The notes under the pieces are model-generated. The model was not told where the DNA came from. It made no database searches and saw nothing but the letters and a program-made list of their open reading frames with translations. Source: CBDCGJ01 sp965238305 (lineage in GTDB: Bacteria; Pseudomonadota; Alphaproteobacteria; GCA-2731375). Taken from it: a DNA stretch of 64,000 nt. This document shows positions 51,497 through 60,263 of this stretch, in pieces; positions within the stretch are counted from its first letter, which is position 1, and each line of letters starts with the position of its first letter. The stretch is from contig CBDEHK010000001.1 in assembly GCA_965238305.1 (NCBI GenBank), forward strand, positions 3,906,001-3,970,000, in the 5' to 3' direction. Position numbers and translations under genes: made by a program.

Positions 51497-52339
51497 TTAT
51501 CCTGAGAAGAGTGATAGGATAATCTGTGGCGATTGATTTGCAATGGCTAAAGATTGCGTTCCCAATTGCTGTTTCACTTGCAGCGCTGTCAGGTCCGCAC
51601 TTTCCTGCGCCATGTCCGCATCCACCAGATTTCCGACGCCGGCGGTCAAAATGTCGCGAAGCTTGGTGGTGAAGTCATTTTGCAACTCCAAACGATTACC
51701 GTCGCTGCCCAATTCCGCCAGAGAGGTGGAAACTTCGTCAATGGCTGCGTCAATGATACCCAGAGCGACCAAGGCATCTGCAGAGGTCGAAAGATCAGCC
51801 TGCGAAATTGACAATCCGGATGCGTCTGTGGATCCGATTGTCGTTGTATTCAGATCTTGCCCACGCACATTGATGAAATCACCATCCACACTCGACAACA
51901 CATTCAATGTCGTGATGCTCGCGTCGATCAAGTTCGACCCGTTAAATTTTGAGGAATCGACAATTTCCTGCAATTGCTCGACCATATTGTCAAAATCGGA
52001 CGCAATTGCGTTTTGCGCAGCTGCATCCAATCCTTCTTGCGAAGCCTGGACAGCCTTCGCCTTCATTTCGATCAAAAGGTCAGAAACCGCACGCGCACCT
52101 TCAATCGCGGTATCGACAATACTAATGCCGCCGGCAAGTGATAACTTTACTGCATCCATACCGGCAATATCGCCACGCATGCTTTGCGCAATGGCGTAAG
52201 TGGAAGCATCATCTTTGGGTCCGTTTATTCTCAAACCCGTCGAAATGTGACGCTGGGTCGTTATAAGATCCCTATTCGTCATCGATAACGTCTGCAACGC
52301 AATCATCGCGCCGCGGTTCGTATTAATAGATAATGTCAT
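51497..52339 (-). CDS. fliC: Flagellin (copy 2)
   Basis: 280 residues, paralogous to the first flagellin: NTNRGAMIALQTLSMTNRDL, ISTGLRINGPKDDASTYAIA, VDADMAQESADLTALQVKQQ, SLAIANQSPQIILSLFSG. The termini are close to copy 1 while the middle (about 130-200) differs, as expected for filament subunits used in different zones. Preceded by the best sigma-54 promoter in the window and followed by flbT-flaF. Confidence 0.97.
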   Translation of the reverse strand: MTLSINTNRGAMIALQTLSMTNRDLITTQRHISTGLRINGPKDDASTYAIAQSMRGDIAGMDAVKLSLAGGISIVDTAIEGARAVSDLLIEMKAKAVQASQEGLDAAAQNAIASDFDNMVEQLQEIVDSSKFNGSNLIDASITTLNVLSSVDGDFINVRGQDLNTTTIGSTDASGLSISQADLSTSADALVALGIIDAAIDEVSTSLAELGSDGNRLELQNDFTTKLRDILTAGVGNLVDADMAQESADLTALQVKQQLGTQSLAIANQSPQIILSLFSG

Positions 52340-52424
52340 TGCTCATTCTCCTGAACATTTAGGCTGTATTTTATTGCCTGCCCAATACGGATATACAATA
52401 CCCGCATTGAGACCCTTCCAACTT

Positions 52425-52441
52425 CGCAAGCGTCGTGCCAG
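52425..52441 (-). promoter_or_regulatory. Sigma-54 promoter for flagellin 2 - flbT - flaF
   Basis: On the minus strand TGGCACGACGCTTGCG matches TGGCACG-N4-TTGC at every conserved base. Predicted start near 52414, about 75 bp before the flagellin ATG. A GGGCAAAATTTTCC element at 52535-52548, matching that of flagellin 1, lies about 95 bp upstream. Confidence 0.9.
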
Positions 52442-52534
52442 ATTCAAAATTTGTTACAACTCGTTGATTTTATGAGATTAATTTAATGGCGCGTCGTCGA
52501 AAGTTCAGAATGACACTATTCCACGACAGAGTCG

Positions 52535-52548
52535 GGGCAAAATTTTCC
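52535..52548. promoter_or_regulatory. Shared GGGCAA(A/G)ATTTTCC element upstream of flagellin 2
   Basis: GGGCAAAATTTTCC differs at one base from the element at 50649-50662 ahead of flagellin 1, and both are followed within 30 bp by CTTGCCTA. Its distance from the sigma-54 promoter fits an enhancer-binding site. The remaining part of the 52340-52602 gap shows no other clear feature. Confidence 0.5.
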
Positions 52549-52602
52549 AAGCATTTGTGCAAACCTTGCCTATCTAATTCACTACGGAATAATTGGGATG
52601 GA

Positions 52603-53478
52603 TTAAGTGAAACCGCGAAGGGGTAGATCTGGGGATCTACGCAGCCAATTATCGTCAGGATAAACCGCGCCGCCATCGATCGCATGTATCACATACGCTT
52701 GGCGCGATTTATCGGACCGATTGGCCGAACTCATATGCGGCAATAGTCCGTGTAGAATAACCAAAGTACCAGCGGCAACTTCAAGCGGTTGTTTGTTTTC
52801 ATCCAACCAAGGGGTCGGGTCTAGAACGTCGGTCACAAACCCCTCGGCTCCCTGCCGGTGAAATCGGCTTCGCAAACCCAGTTTATGCAGCCCTGGCAGC
52901 ACCCATATACATCCATTTTCTAACGTTGCATCTTCAAGCGCCAACCAGAATCCTGTCACTGATATTGGCTCGGTATATAGAAACGTCGCATCTTGATGGC
53001 ACGTCACTTCGCCGCCAATGCCGGGTTGCTTGAAAATATACATACTTTGCAGCAACTTTGGATCACAAACGCCGACTTGTCGCGCTATTCGATCTAATCG
53101 CGGATCATGAGAGAACTTCTCAAATACCGGATCCAGTTCATGCAAGGCATGGCCGATCTTGTTGATTGCCTGATCTTTTGGGACGACAAGATTACCCGTA
53201 GGATCAAAAGCTTCTTCTTCAAAAAAGAAACGAATTTTATCTCCGGAAGTTAGGAAATAATCATCTCTGGCGTGAGCCTGTTCTTGCGTCGAAAATATTG
53301 TGCGATGCTGGCAGACATCAAATGCCTTAATCAACGCTTCCGCTTGCCGCATCAAATTTTCGCGGTCTGCAATCGAAGCATAACTAGAGAGCGCCAGAAA
53401 CCCGTTTTCCCTGAATTCCAAAATCATTTCATCGGATAGCCTGCCTTCAGCGGGGAAATTGCGGATATTAATTGTCAT
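52603..53478 (-). CDS. PHYHD1-like Fe(II)/2-oxoglutarate dioxygenase (PhyH family)
   Basis: 291 residues. A PhyH-fold oxygenase: iron ligands in CHQDATFLYTEP (H-x-D) and the distal His in LHGLLPHMSSANRSDKSRQAY, whose following Arg should bind 2-oxoglutarate. The long shared stretches (STQEQAHARDDYFL, SGDKIRFFFEEEAFD, INKIGHALHELDPVF, QSMYIFKQPGIGGEV, ALEDATLENGCIWVLPGLH) resemble, from memory, human PHYHD1 rather than phytanoyl-CoA hydroxylase itself. It starts 2 bp after deoB and is the last gene of the nucleoside operon. Substrate unknown; a nucleoside, deoxyribose or related metabolite is inferred from context only. Confidence 0.85.
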   Translation of the reverse strand: MTINIRNFPAEGRLSDEMILEFRENGFLALSSYASIADRENLMRQAEALIKAFDVCQHRTIFSTQEQAHARDDYFLTSGDKIRFFFEEEAFDPTGNLVVPKDQAINKIGHALHELDPVFEKFSHDPRLDRIARQVGVCDPKLLQSMYIFKQPGIGGEVTCHQDATFLYTEPISVTGFWLALEDATLENGCIWVLPGLHKLGLRSRFHRQGAEGFVTDVLDPTPWLDENKQPLEVAAGTLVILHGLLPHMSSANRSDKSRQAYVIHAIDGGAVYPDDNWLRRSPDLPLRGFT

Positions 53479-53480
53479 TG

Positions 53481-54704
53481 CTAAATAAAACTCGTTCCGT
53501 TCGGCAGGGCCGGCATCATCAAGTGCGTCGCAATCGATTGGCCAATATCGGCAAAGCTCGCCCGCTCGCCAATCGAAGCAGATGTCATAGATTTACCAAA
53601 GCAAATCGCCGGTACATGTTCGCGGGTATGATCGGTCCCTTCCCATGTTGGATCGCAGCCATGATCGGCAGTGACAAATACCAGGTCACCCTCACCCAAA
53701 CGATCAACGAGTTCCGGCAATCGCCGATCAAAAGCTTCCAACGCAGCAGCATAGCCAACGATGTCTCGACGGTGGCCATACAGTTGGTCAAAATCAACAA
53801 AATTGGTGAATATTAAGCTGCGATCGCCAGCATTATCGAGGGCGGCAAGGGTGGCACTAAACAAATCGTCATTGCCATCGGCTTTGATCAGTTTACTGAT
53901 TCCCTGATGGGCAAAGATGTCCGCGATTTTACCAATCGCTATTACTTGCCCCCCGTCTTCAACCAACCGATCTAACAATGTTGGCGACGGCGGTGGTGTC
54001 GAATAGTCTCGACGGTTTCCCGTGCGTATAAAATCACCCGCGTTGGTCCCAATAAAAGGCCGCGCGATAACCCGACCGATGTTGTAGTCGTCCACCAATA
54101 TACGTGCGGCTTCAGATAATGCTAACAATCGGTCCAAGCCGAAGGTTTTTTCGTGGGCGGCAATTTGAAACACGCTGTCAGCAGATGTGTAGATGATAGG
54201 TTTGCCTGTTTTGACATGCTCTTCACCCAATCCGGCGATGATCTCTGTCCCGGACGCGTGACAGTTGCCTAAGATACCCGGCAGATCGTTGCCACTCACC
54301 AATCGATCGATCAGGTCGGGGGGAAAACAGGGTACGGATCGCGGAAAATATCCCCAATCGGAAAGGACCGGCACGCCTGCTAATTCCCAGTGGCCGCTGG
54401 GCGTATCTTTGCCGCGACTTTGCTCAACAGCGTAGCCATAACGCCCGACAATTTCCGAAGTTTGGATTTGCTGTCCGGACGGCATGATCCCGGCACTCAT
54501 CCGAGCGGCCTCTCCCAATCCCCAGGATAACAAGTTTGGTATTTGTAACGGGCCCGAGCGAACGCCTGCCCGATCTGCATGGCCAAGAGCACATTGTTCA
54601 GCAATGTGGCCCAAAGTGTTGGCGCCTACATCTCCGAAGCGGTCCGCGTCTCGACTGCTGCCGATCCCGAAGGAATCCATCATTAAGATGATTGCCCGCG
54701 TCAC
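53481..54704 (-). CDS. deoB: Phosphopentomutase
   Basis: Interconverts (deoxy)ribose-1-phosphate and -5-phosphate. 407 residues, alkaline-phosphatase superfamily. Metal and catalytic blocks: MDSFGIGSSRDADRFGDVGA with the following N-T-L-G-H-I, KDTPSGHWELAG and FVTADHGCDPTWEGTDHTRE with EHVP. It links the phosphorylases to DeoC. Overlaps deoA by 4 bp. Confidence 0.97.
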   Translation of the reverse strand: MTRAIILMMDSFGIGSSRDADRFGDVGANTLGHIAEQCALGHADRAGVRSGPLQIPNLLSWGLGEAARMSAGIMPSGQQIQTSEIVGRYGYAVEQSRGKDTPSGHWELAGVPVLSDWGYFPRSVPCFPPDLIDRLVSGNDLPGILGNCHASGTEIIAGLGEEHVKTGKPIIYTSADSVFQIAAHEKTFGLDRLLALSEAARILVDDYNIGRVIARPFIGTNAGDFIRTGNRRDYSTPPPSPTLLDRLVEDGGQVIAIGKIADIFAHQGISKLIKADGNDDLFSATLAALDNAGDRSLIFTNFVDFDQLYGHRRDIVGYAAALEAFDRRLPELVDRLGEGDLVFVTADHGCDPTWEGTDHTREHVPAICFGKSMTSASIGERASFADIGQSIATHLMMPALPNGTSFI

Positions 54705-56047
54705 GATGGTTTCTCCTGCGTCGTCACCTTCCCTAAGATGATGCCTTTCTCAACCGGTGGAGCGGAACCTATTTCAATAGCGTTCAAAATAGCATCTATC
54801 GCATGGTGAGCGGCATCTTCATTCCGGGCATGAACAAAGGCGAGAGGTTGTGCGGTAGAAATTTCGTCGCCAATTTGCACGATATCATCGACACCCACAC
54901 TAAAGTCAACCGCATCACTGGCGCGGCGGCGACCGCCACCTAATTCAATAATCGTAATGCCAATAGCCCGCGTATCCATCCCGGTCACATATCCGCCCGT
55001 CGGCGCCAATATAGGTTTTATTACCGGCGCAACCGCAAGATCGCGGTCCAAATTATTCACAAAATCATTCGCCCCACCTAGCGCCGATACCATTGCGGCA
55101 AAAATTTCCAAGGCGCGTCCCGAATCCAATGCGGCGACCACGGCTTCTCGACTATCCGTGAGGTTCCGTTTCAGTCCACTCAAAAACGACAATTCCGCAC
55201 ATAATTCGACCGTAACATCACGCAATCGCGCATCGCAGGGATTTCCCTTCATTAAGTCAACGCATTCACGAACTTCGAGGGCGTTGCCGGCGCTTCGTCC
55301 CAGCACTTGGTTCATATCGGTAATCAAGGCGCTGGTTCTCATCCCGGCGCCATTCGCGACGTCCACAATTGACGCGGCCAATTCCTCTGCCATCGGCAGA
55401 TTGTCAGCGAAGGCGCCAGAGCCTGTCTTGACATCCATCACCATGGCGTCCGAACCTGACGCCAACTTTTTCGACAAAATTGACGCAGTGATAAGAGGGA
55501 TCGATTCCACCGTCGCGGTGACATCGCGGATCGCATAAAGACGTCTATCCGCAGGAGCCAGGTCATCCGTTTGACCTATGATTGCGCAGCCGACATTACG
55601 CACCACAGAGCGCAACGTTTCCAAATCCGGTGTCGTTGTATATCCGGGAATACTATCAAGTTTGTCCAGGGTGCCACCGGTATGTCCTAATCCTCGTCCT
55701 GATATCATCGGCACAAAACCGCCACAGGCCGCCATAATGGGTGCCAAGATAAGGCTGACTTTATCGCCGACCCCACCTGACGAATGTTTGTCGACAATTG
55801 GTCCGGGAAGACTGAGTGATGACCAGCTCAACACATCCCCCGAATTCGCCATACACTGGGTAAGCGTCACTTTCTCTGCTACGGTCATACCACTGAAAAA
55901 TGTCGCCATCGCGAAGGCGGCGGCTTGCCCTTCAGAAACAGATTGATCGGTAATCCCAGACACCATTGCAGCAATTTCCGCTTCGCTCAGCTCCTCGCCA
56001 TCGCGTTTGCGTCGAATGACCTCTTGCGGCAAGAATACGTCGTTCAT
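54701..56047 (-). CDS. deoA: Thymidine phosphorylase
   Basis: 448 residues. Cleaves thymidine/deoxyuridine to base and deoxyribose-1-phosphate. N-terminal helix bundle, then phosphate-binding VDKHSSGGVGDKVSLILAPI, MISGRGLGHTGGTLDKLDSI, DVKTGSGAFADNLPMAEELA and ALITDMNQVLGRSAGNALEV. The C-terminal domain includes GITIIELGGGRRRASDAVDF. Overlaps deoB by 4 bp and follows the ALDH gene by 18 bp. Confidence 0.97.
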   Translation of the reverse strand: MNDVFLPQEVIRRKRDGEELSEAEIAAMVSGITDQSVSEGQAAAFAMATFFSGMTVAEKVTLTQCMANSGDVLSWSSLSLPGPIVDKHSSGGVGDKVSLILAPIMAACGGFVPMISGRGLGHTGGTLDKLDSIPGYTTTPDLETLRSVVRNVGCAIIGQTDDLAPADRRLYAIRDVTATVESIPLITASILSKKLASGSDAMVMDVKTGSGAFADNLPMAEELAASIVDVANGAGMRTSALITDMNQVLGRSAGNALEVRECVDLMKGNPCDARLRDVTVELCAELSFLSGLKRNLTDSREAVVAALDSGRALEIFAAMVSALGGANDFVNNLDRDLAVAPVIKPILAPTGGYVTGMDTRAIGITIIELGGGRRRASDAVDFSVGVDDIVQIGDEISTAQPLAFVHARNEDAAHHAIDAILNAIEIGSAPPVEKGIILGKVTTQEKPS

Positions 56048-56065
56048 CGGCGCTGCACCCGCTCG

Positions 56066-58435
56066 TCAATCGCCATGGGGTATCCAGATATTCTTCACGT
56101 TCACGGCCTGACGCAAAAATTCTTGGCTTTCGGCAAGCTGCAGGTTCGACCAGTTCGTGACACCAGTTTTCGGCGCCCAAATTCTTTTCAAGTTGCCAAT
56201 GGACGCACGTTCGATGGCCGCGTTTTCGTCTTTCGGACCAAACGACCATACCGCGTCTACATCGTCATGAAGTGCTAGCGTTTCACCCAATTCGACCCGA
56301 TTGCCGGTGACAATATTAAACACACCACCAGGTACATCGGAAGTTTCCAAAATTTGATAAAAATCCGTCGCGATCAGGGGGTATGCTTCAGATGGCACCA
56401 AAACAATTGTGTTCCCCATCGCCAATGCTGGTGCCGCAAGCGAAATCATCGCCAGCAAGGGTGCTTCATCTGGACATAATAAACCGATCGCACCTTGCGG
56501 TTCGTTGATAGCCAGAACCATACCGGCGAAAGCAGCGCCGTGGACCGAACCATCAAATTTGTCGGTCCAAGCGGCGTAAGTGAAAATTCTTTGGATCGCT
56601 AAATCAACTTCGCGTTTTGATGCGACTTTGCTTTGCCCCGTCAAAGCACTCAATCGATTCTCGAATTCACCGGCACGGATGCTCAAATTTTCAGCGACAT
56701 AATAAAGCACCTGCGCACGATTGTGGGCGGATGCCTTTTGCCAACCGCCGGCAGCATTCGCGGCTTCGACGGCGTTGCGTACATCCTTGCGATTTCCCTT
56801 ACCGACATCACCCGCGGGCGTGCCATCGGCGTTTGGAATTAGCTGGCTATAGCCGGAATCCGGTCGCGCCTGTTTGCCACCGATATAGAGCTTCGGTGTA
56901 CGATCAATGTATCGATCGGTATTCCGGATCGTATGCGAGATTGTTTTCGACTTTTTCTTTGGTTGTTCAAGAATTCGGCGTTCAAGATATTCGAGCAAAC
57001 CTTCTTTGCCACCTTCCCGGCCAAATCCCGACTCTCGATTACCGCCAAAACCGGCGGCCGCGTCAAATTGGTTGGTACAATTGACCCAAACGACACCGCA
57101 ATTGAGTTTTGTCGAAACCTCGAGGCCGAGATTGGTATTTTCACTCCATACACTCGCGGCCAGGCCGTAGCGGCTATTATTAGCAAGACTGATCGCTTCA
57201 TCCTTGGTGCGAAATGTCATCATTGCCAGAACAGGGCCAAAAATTTCTTCCTGGGCAATCGTTGCTGCCGGCGAGACATCAGTGAACAAAGTCGGGGGGT
57301 AGAACCAGCCATTTTTTGGCTTCGCCCACTTTGGCTGCCAGATCTTGCAGCCCTCTTTCTTGCCGATTTCGACCAGTTCATTGACCCGGTCAAGCTGCAC
57401 CGGAGCAATGATAGCGCCGATGTCGATGCTTTTATCCATCGGATCGCCAACACGCAGTTTCGCCATACGTGCCTTCAGTTTGCGTTCAACTTTCTTGGAT
57501 ATGGTTTCCTGAACCAACAACCGCGACCCGGCACAACAGACTTGACCCTGATTGAACCAGATCGCGTCCACTACGCCTTCGACAGCACTGTCAATGTCGG
57601 CGTCATCGAAAATAATGAAGGGTGATTTGCCACCCAATTCCAAAGTCAAATGTTTACCACTGCCGGCGGTTTGCTGACGAATACGCCGGCCCACCTCCGT
57701 GGAGCCTGTAAAAGCGATCTTATCGACACCGGCATGATTAACCAGGCATTCCCCGGTCCGCCCGTCGCCGGTAACAATGTTGACGACACCCGCCGGCAAA
57801 CCGATCGCTTTACAGATTTCAGCAAATTTCAACGCTGTCAGACTGGTATATTCCGCTGGCTTCAACACAATTGTGTTCCCAGCCGCCAGGGCTGGCGCCA
57901 ATTTCCAGGCCAACATCAGCAGCGGGAAGTTCCAAGGAATAATCGCGCCGACAACACCCAGGGCTTCATGATCAGGAAATTCGGTCTCCAGCAATTGTGC
58001 CCACCCGGCATGATGATAGAAATGTCGCCCGACCAGCGGTATATCGATGTCGCGGGATTCACGGATCGGCTTGCCATTGTCCATGGTTTCCAATACCGCA
58101 AGCAATCGAGCTTCGCGCTGAACAGCCCGCGCTATCGCGTAGAGGTATTTTGCCCGGATATGACCGTCCAGCTTTGCCCATTCTTTGTGAGCGCGCCTGG
58201 CGGCGCGAACGGCACTATCAACGTCATTTTGTCCACCCTGAGCAATGCGCGCAAGTTTCCTGCCATTTGCTGGATTAAAAGTATCGAACCAACGGCTAGC
58301 TTTCGGTTTTTGCCATTTACTAGCGATGAAGTGGTTGAAGCGGCAGTCATGATGATCCAACCATGCTTGCGCTTCTGCTGCACTTTCCGGAGCCGTTCCA
58401 TATTCCATTTTATCGAATGCTTCAGCGACACTCAT
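56066..58435 (-). CDS. ALDH16-type double-domain aldehyde dehydrogenase
   Basis: 789 residues, about 300 more than an ordinary aldehyde dehydrogenase. Residues about 35-490 form a complete ALDH with catalytic Cys in NQGQVCCAGSRLLV, general base Glu in LTLELGGKSPFI and oxyanion Asn in PWNFPLLML. From about 515 a second partial ALDH begins (LYIGGKQARPDSGYSQLI, AAGGWQKASAHNRAQVLYYV, PAGDVGKGN) with a Rossmann half (AIGLLCPDEAPLLAMISL, MGNTIVLVPSEAYPLIATDF, GGVFNIVTG) but no catalytic Cys segment. This is the ALDH16 layout; bacterial members keep the active site in domain one. Between deoC and deoA, it probably oxidises acetaldehyde released by DeoC. Confidence 0.88.
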   Translation of the reverse strand: MSVAEAFDKMEYGTAPESAAEAQAWLDHHDCRFNHFIASKWQKPKASRWFDTFNPANGRKLARIAQGGQNDVDSAVRAARRAHKEWAKLDGHIRAKYLYAIARAVQREARLLAVLETMDNGKPIRESRDIDIPLVGRHFYHHAGWAQLLETEFPDHEALGVVGAIIPWNFPLLMLAWKLAPALAAGNTIVLKPAEYTSLTALKFAEICKAIGLPAGVVNIVTGDGRTGECLVNHAGVDKIAFTGSTEVGRRIRQQTAGSGKHLTLELGGKSPFIIFDDADIDSAVEGVVDAIWFNQGQVCCAGSRLLVQETISKKVERKLKARMAKLRVGDPMDKSIDIGAIIAPVQLDRVNELVEIGKKEGCKIWQPKWAKPKNGWFYPPTLFTDVSPAATIAQEEIFGPVLAMMTFRTKDEAISLANNSRYGLAASVWSENTNLGLEVSTKLNCGVVWVNCTNQFDAAAGFGGNRESGFGREGGKEGLLEYLERRILEQPKKKSKTISHTIRNTDRYIDRTPKLYIGGKQARPDSGYSQLIPNADGTPAGDVGKGNRKDVRNAVEAANAAGGWQKASAHNRAQVLYYVAENLSIRAGEFENRLSALTGQSKVASKREVDLAIQRIFTYAAWTDKFDGSVHGAAFAGMVLAINEPQGAIGLLCPDEAPLLAMISLAAPALAMGNTIVLVPSEAYPLIATDFYQILETSDVPGGVFNIVTGNRVELGETLALHDDVDAVWSFGPKDENAAIERASIGNLKRIWAPKTGVTNWSNLQLAESQEFLRQAVNVKNIWIPHGD

Positions 58436-58444
58436 CAGACGCTC

Positions 58445-59443
58445 CTAACCCGATGGATGACGGTTGCCGGCAGAATATCGCCCGGTCAGGAAATGCTCGA
58501 TCTGCCGTTCGATATCGCCTAACAAACTGGAAGCGCCAAATCTAAACAAATCCGGCTGTAACCAATCATCGCCCAATTCTTCTTTCATCAATATTTGATA
58601 AGCTAGCGCATCTTTCGCTTTACTGACGCCGCCTGCCGGTTTGAAGCCGATCCGATAACCTGTTAATTCCTCGTAAGTCCTGATCATCCGCACCATCGTC
58701 AACGAAACCGGTAGGGTTGCGTTGACGCTTTCCTTACCTGTCGAAGTTTTAATGAAATCGGCCCCAGCCATCATTGCCAACATGCTGGCACTAGCGACGT
58801 TACGGAGATTGCCAAGTTCGCCAGTCGCCAGGATCGTTTTCAGATGGGCCTCCCCGCACGCATCACGGAATGCAGAGATTTCTTTGTATAGTGCGCGCCA
58901 ATTTCCAGTCAGAACATGTTGCCTGGAAATGACAATATCGATTTCCTTGGCGCCCGCACGCACGGATTTTTCTATCTCTTTAATCTTCAGCTCGAACGGT
59001 GTCTGGCCGGCTGGAAACCCGGTGGAAACTGCGGCGACCGGAATGCCACTTCCGGCAAGGGCGGCAACTGCTGGCTTCACCATTTCATGGTAGACACAGA
59101 CCGCACCGACAAACAGATTTCGATCCGCCATACCCAGGGCCGTAAGCAAGTCATGGCGTACCGGTTGGCGAGCTTTTGCGCAAAGACGTCGGACCCGATC
59201 CGGCGTATCATCGCCGCTCAGCGTTGTCAGATCGATACAACTCACTGCCTTTAACAACCAGGCTGCTTGATTGGCATTTTTTACCGAGCGACGGGTCGTC
59301 AATGTCGCTGCACGCCGCTCAACCGCGCTTCGATTAACTAGTTGCCCTTCGACCAAATCGAGATCTAACGCGATGCCGGGGTTACGCGTCGTATGGGTCG
59401 CGTCCGGCAACGATTTTGGGATCAGCTTTTCAATAGTTGCCAC
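58445..59443 (-). CDS. deoC: Deoxyribose-phosphate aldolase
   Basis: 332 residues, the long form. Splits 2-deoxyribose-5-phosphate into acetaldehyde and glyceraldehyde-3-phosphate. The Schiff-base Lys lies in ADFIKTSTGKESVNATLPVS; the helper Asp/Lys are in KEIDIVISRQHVLTGNW and GFKPAGGVSKAKDAL. About 60 extra residues precede the TIM barrel. Overlaps the purine nucleoside phosphorylase gene by 14 bp; the ALDH gene begins 9 bp after its stop. Confidence 0.96.
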   Translation of the reverse strand: MATIEKLIPKSLPDATHTTRNPGIALDLDLVEGQLVNRSAVERRAATLTTRRSVKNANQAAWLLKAVSCIDLTTLSGDDTPDRVRRLCAKARQPVRHDLLTALGMADRNLFVGAVCVYHEMVKPAVAALAGSGIPVAAVSTGFPAGQTPFELKIKEIEKSVRAGAKEIDIVISRQHVLTGNWRALYKEISAFRDACGEAHLKTILATGELGNLRNVASASMLAMMAGADFIKTSTGKESVNATLPVSLTMVRMIRTYEELTGYRIGFKPAGGVSKAKDALAYQILMKEELGDDWLQPDLFRFGASSLLGDIERQIEHFLTGRYSAGNRHPSG

Positions 59444-60263
59444 GCTTGGTCTCCCACCATTCTGCGATAAATTTTGTTAACATATATGTCAGTTCTTCGG
59501 CCGCTTTGGCTGCATTTGCCAGCGTTTCGTTGTGGCTTAGCTCCGTATCCGACATCCCTGCAGCAAGATTAGTGATTGTCGATATGGCGACAATGCGCAT
59601 GCCTGCGTGAACCGCAACCAAACATTCCGGCACAGTCGACATACCGACGGCATCGGCGCCCAATACGCGCAACGCTTTAATTTCTGCCGGTGTCTCAAAA
59701 TTCGGCCCACTATACCATGCATAAACCCCCTTCGCTAAATCGATCTGAGTGGCATCAGCGACCCGCTGCATCAATTCCTGCAATTTGAGGTCATATGCAT
59801 TCGACATATCGAAGAACCGCGGACCAACATGGTCATCATTCAAACCAATGAGCGGATTGACGCCGACAAAATTAATGTGATCGGTAATCAACATGAGACG
59901 GCCAGGCCCGACTTCTGCTCGCAAACTCCCTGCAGCATTGGTCAGGATTAACGTCTCACATCCCAGAGCATGCATGACCCGGACAGGGATAGAGAGTTCC
60001 GCAAGCTCATGGCCTTCATAGAAATGTGATCGACCCTGCATACAGACAACCGGCGCCTCGGAAATTTTCCCAAAAACAAATCGACCTTGATGTCCGGAAA
60101 CAGTCGATCGTGGAAAATTAGGAACGTCGGAATAATCGACGATAATCCGATCGCTTACTAAATCCGCGAAATTGCCAAGGCCGGAGCCAAGCACAATTCC
60201 CAACGCCGGCTCGAAACCGGACAACCTGTCTTGGACAAAACGCGTGGCGTCCCAATGGCTCAT
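59430..60263 (-). CDS. Purine nucleoside phosphorylase (trimeric type)
   Basis: 277 residues. Phosphorolysis of purine nucleosides to base and (deoxy)ribose-1-phosphate. Phosphate and base site blocks: LGIVLGSGLGNFADLV, VCMQGRSHFYEGHELA, ETLILTNAAGSLRAEVGPGR, GVYAWYSGPNFETPAEIKAL with the Glu, and GADAVGMSTVPECLVAVHAG. Length and motifs fit the PNP I/XapA-type (trimeric) family, not the hexameric DeoD. Overlaps cdd by 4 bp and deoC by 14 bp. Confidence 0.95.
   Translation of the reverse strand: MSHWDATRFVQDRLSGFEPALGIVLGSGLGNFADLVSDRIIVDYSDVPNFPRSTVSGHQGRFVFGKISEAPVVCMQGRSHFYEGHELAELSIPVRVMHALGCETLILTNAAGSLRAEVGPGRLMLITDHINFVGVNPLIGLNDDHVGPRFFDMSNAYDLKLQELMQRVADATQIDLAKGVYAWYSGPNFETPAEIKALRVLGADAVGMSTVPECLVAVHAGMRIVAISTITNLAAGMSDTELSHNETLANAAKAAEELTYMLTKFIAEWWETKRGNY

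Noticed and set aside
51543..52199. Rightward 218-residue frame opposite flagellin 2
   Set aside because: Shadow of the flagellin codons; the equivalent frame appears opposite flagellin 1 and reflects shared sequence only.
54957..55538. Rightward 193-residue frame opposite deoA
   Set aside because: Within the conserved DeoA core and without domain or start signal.
57650..58522. Rightward 290-residue frame opposite the ALDH16 gene
   Set aside because: Antisense to a strongly conserved enzyme, no ribosome binding site and no recognisable domain; long open frames opposite coding DNA are common here.
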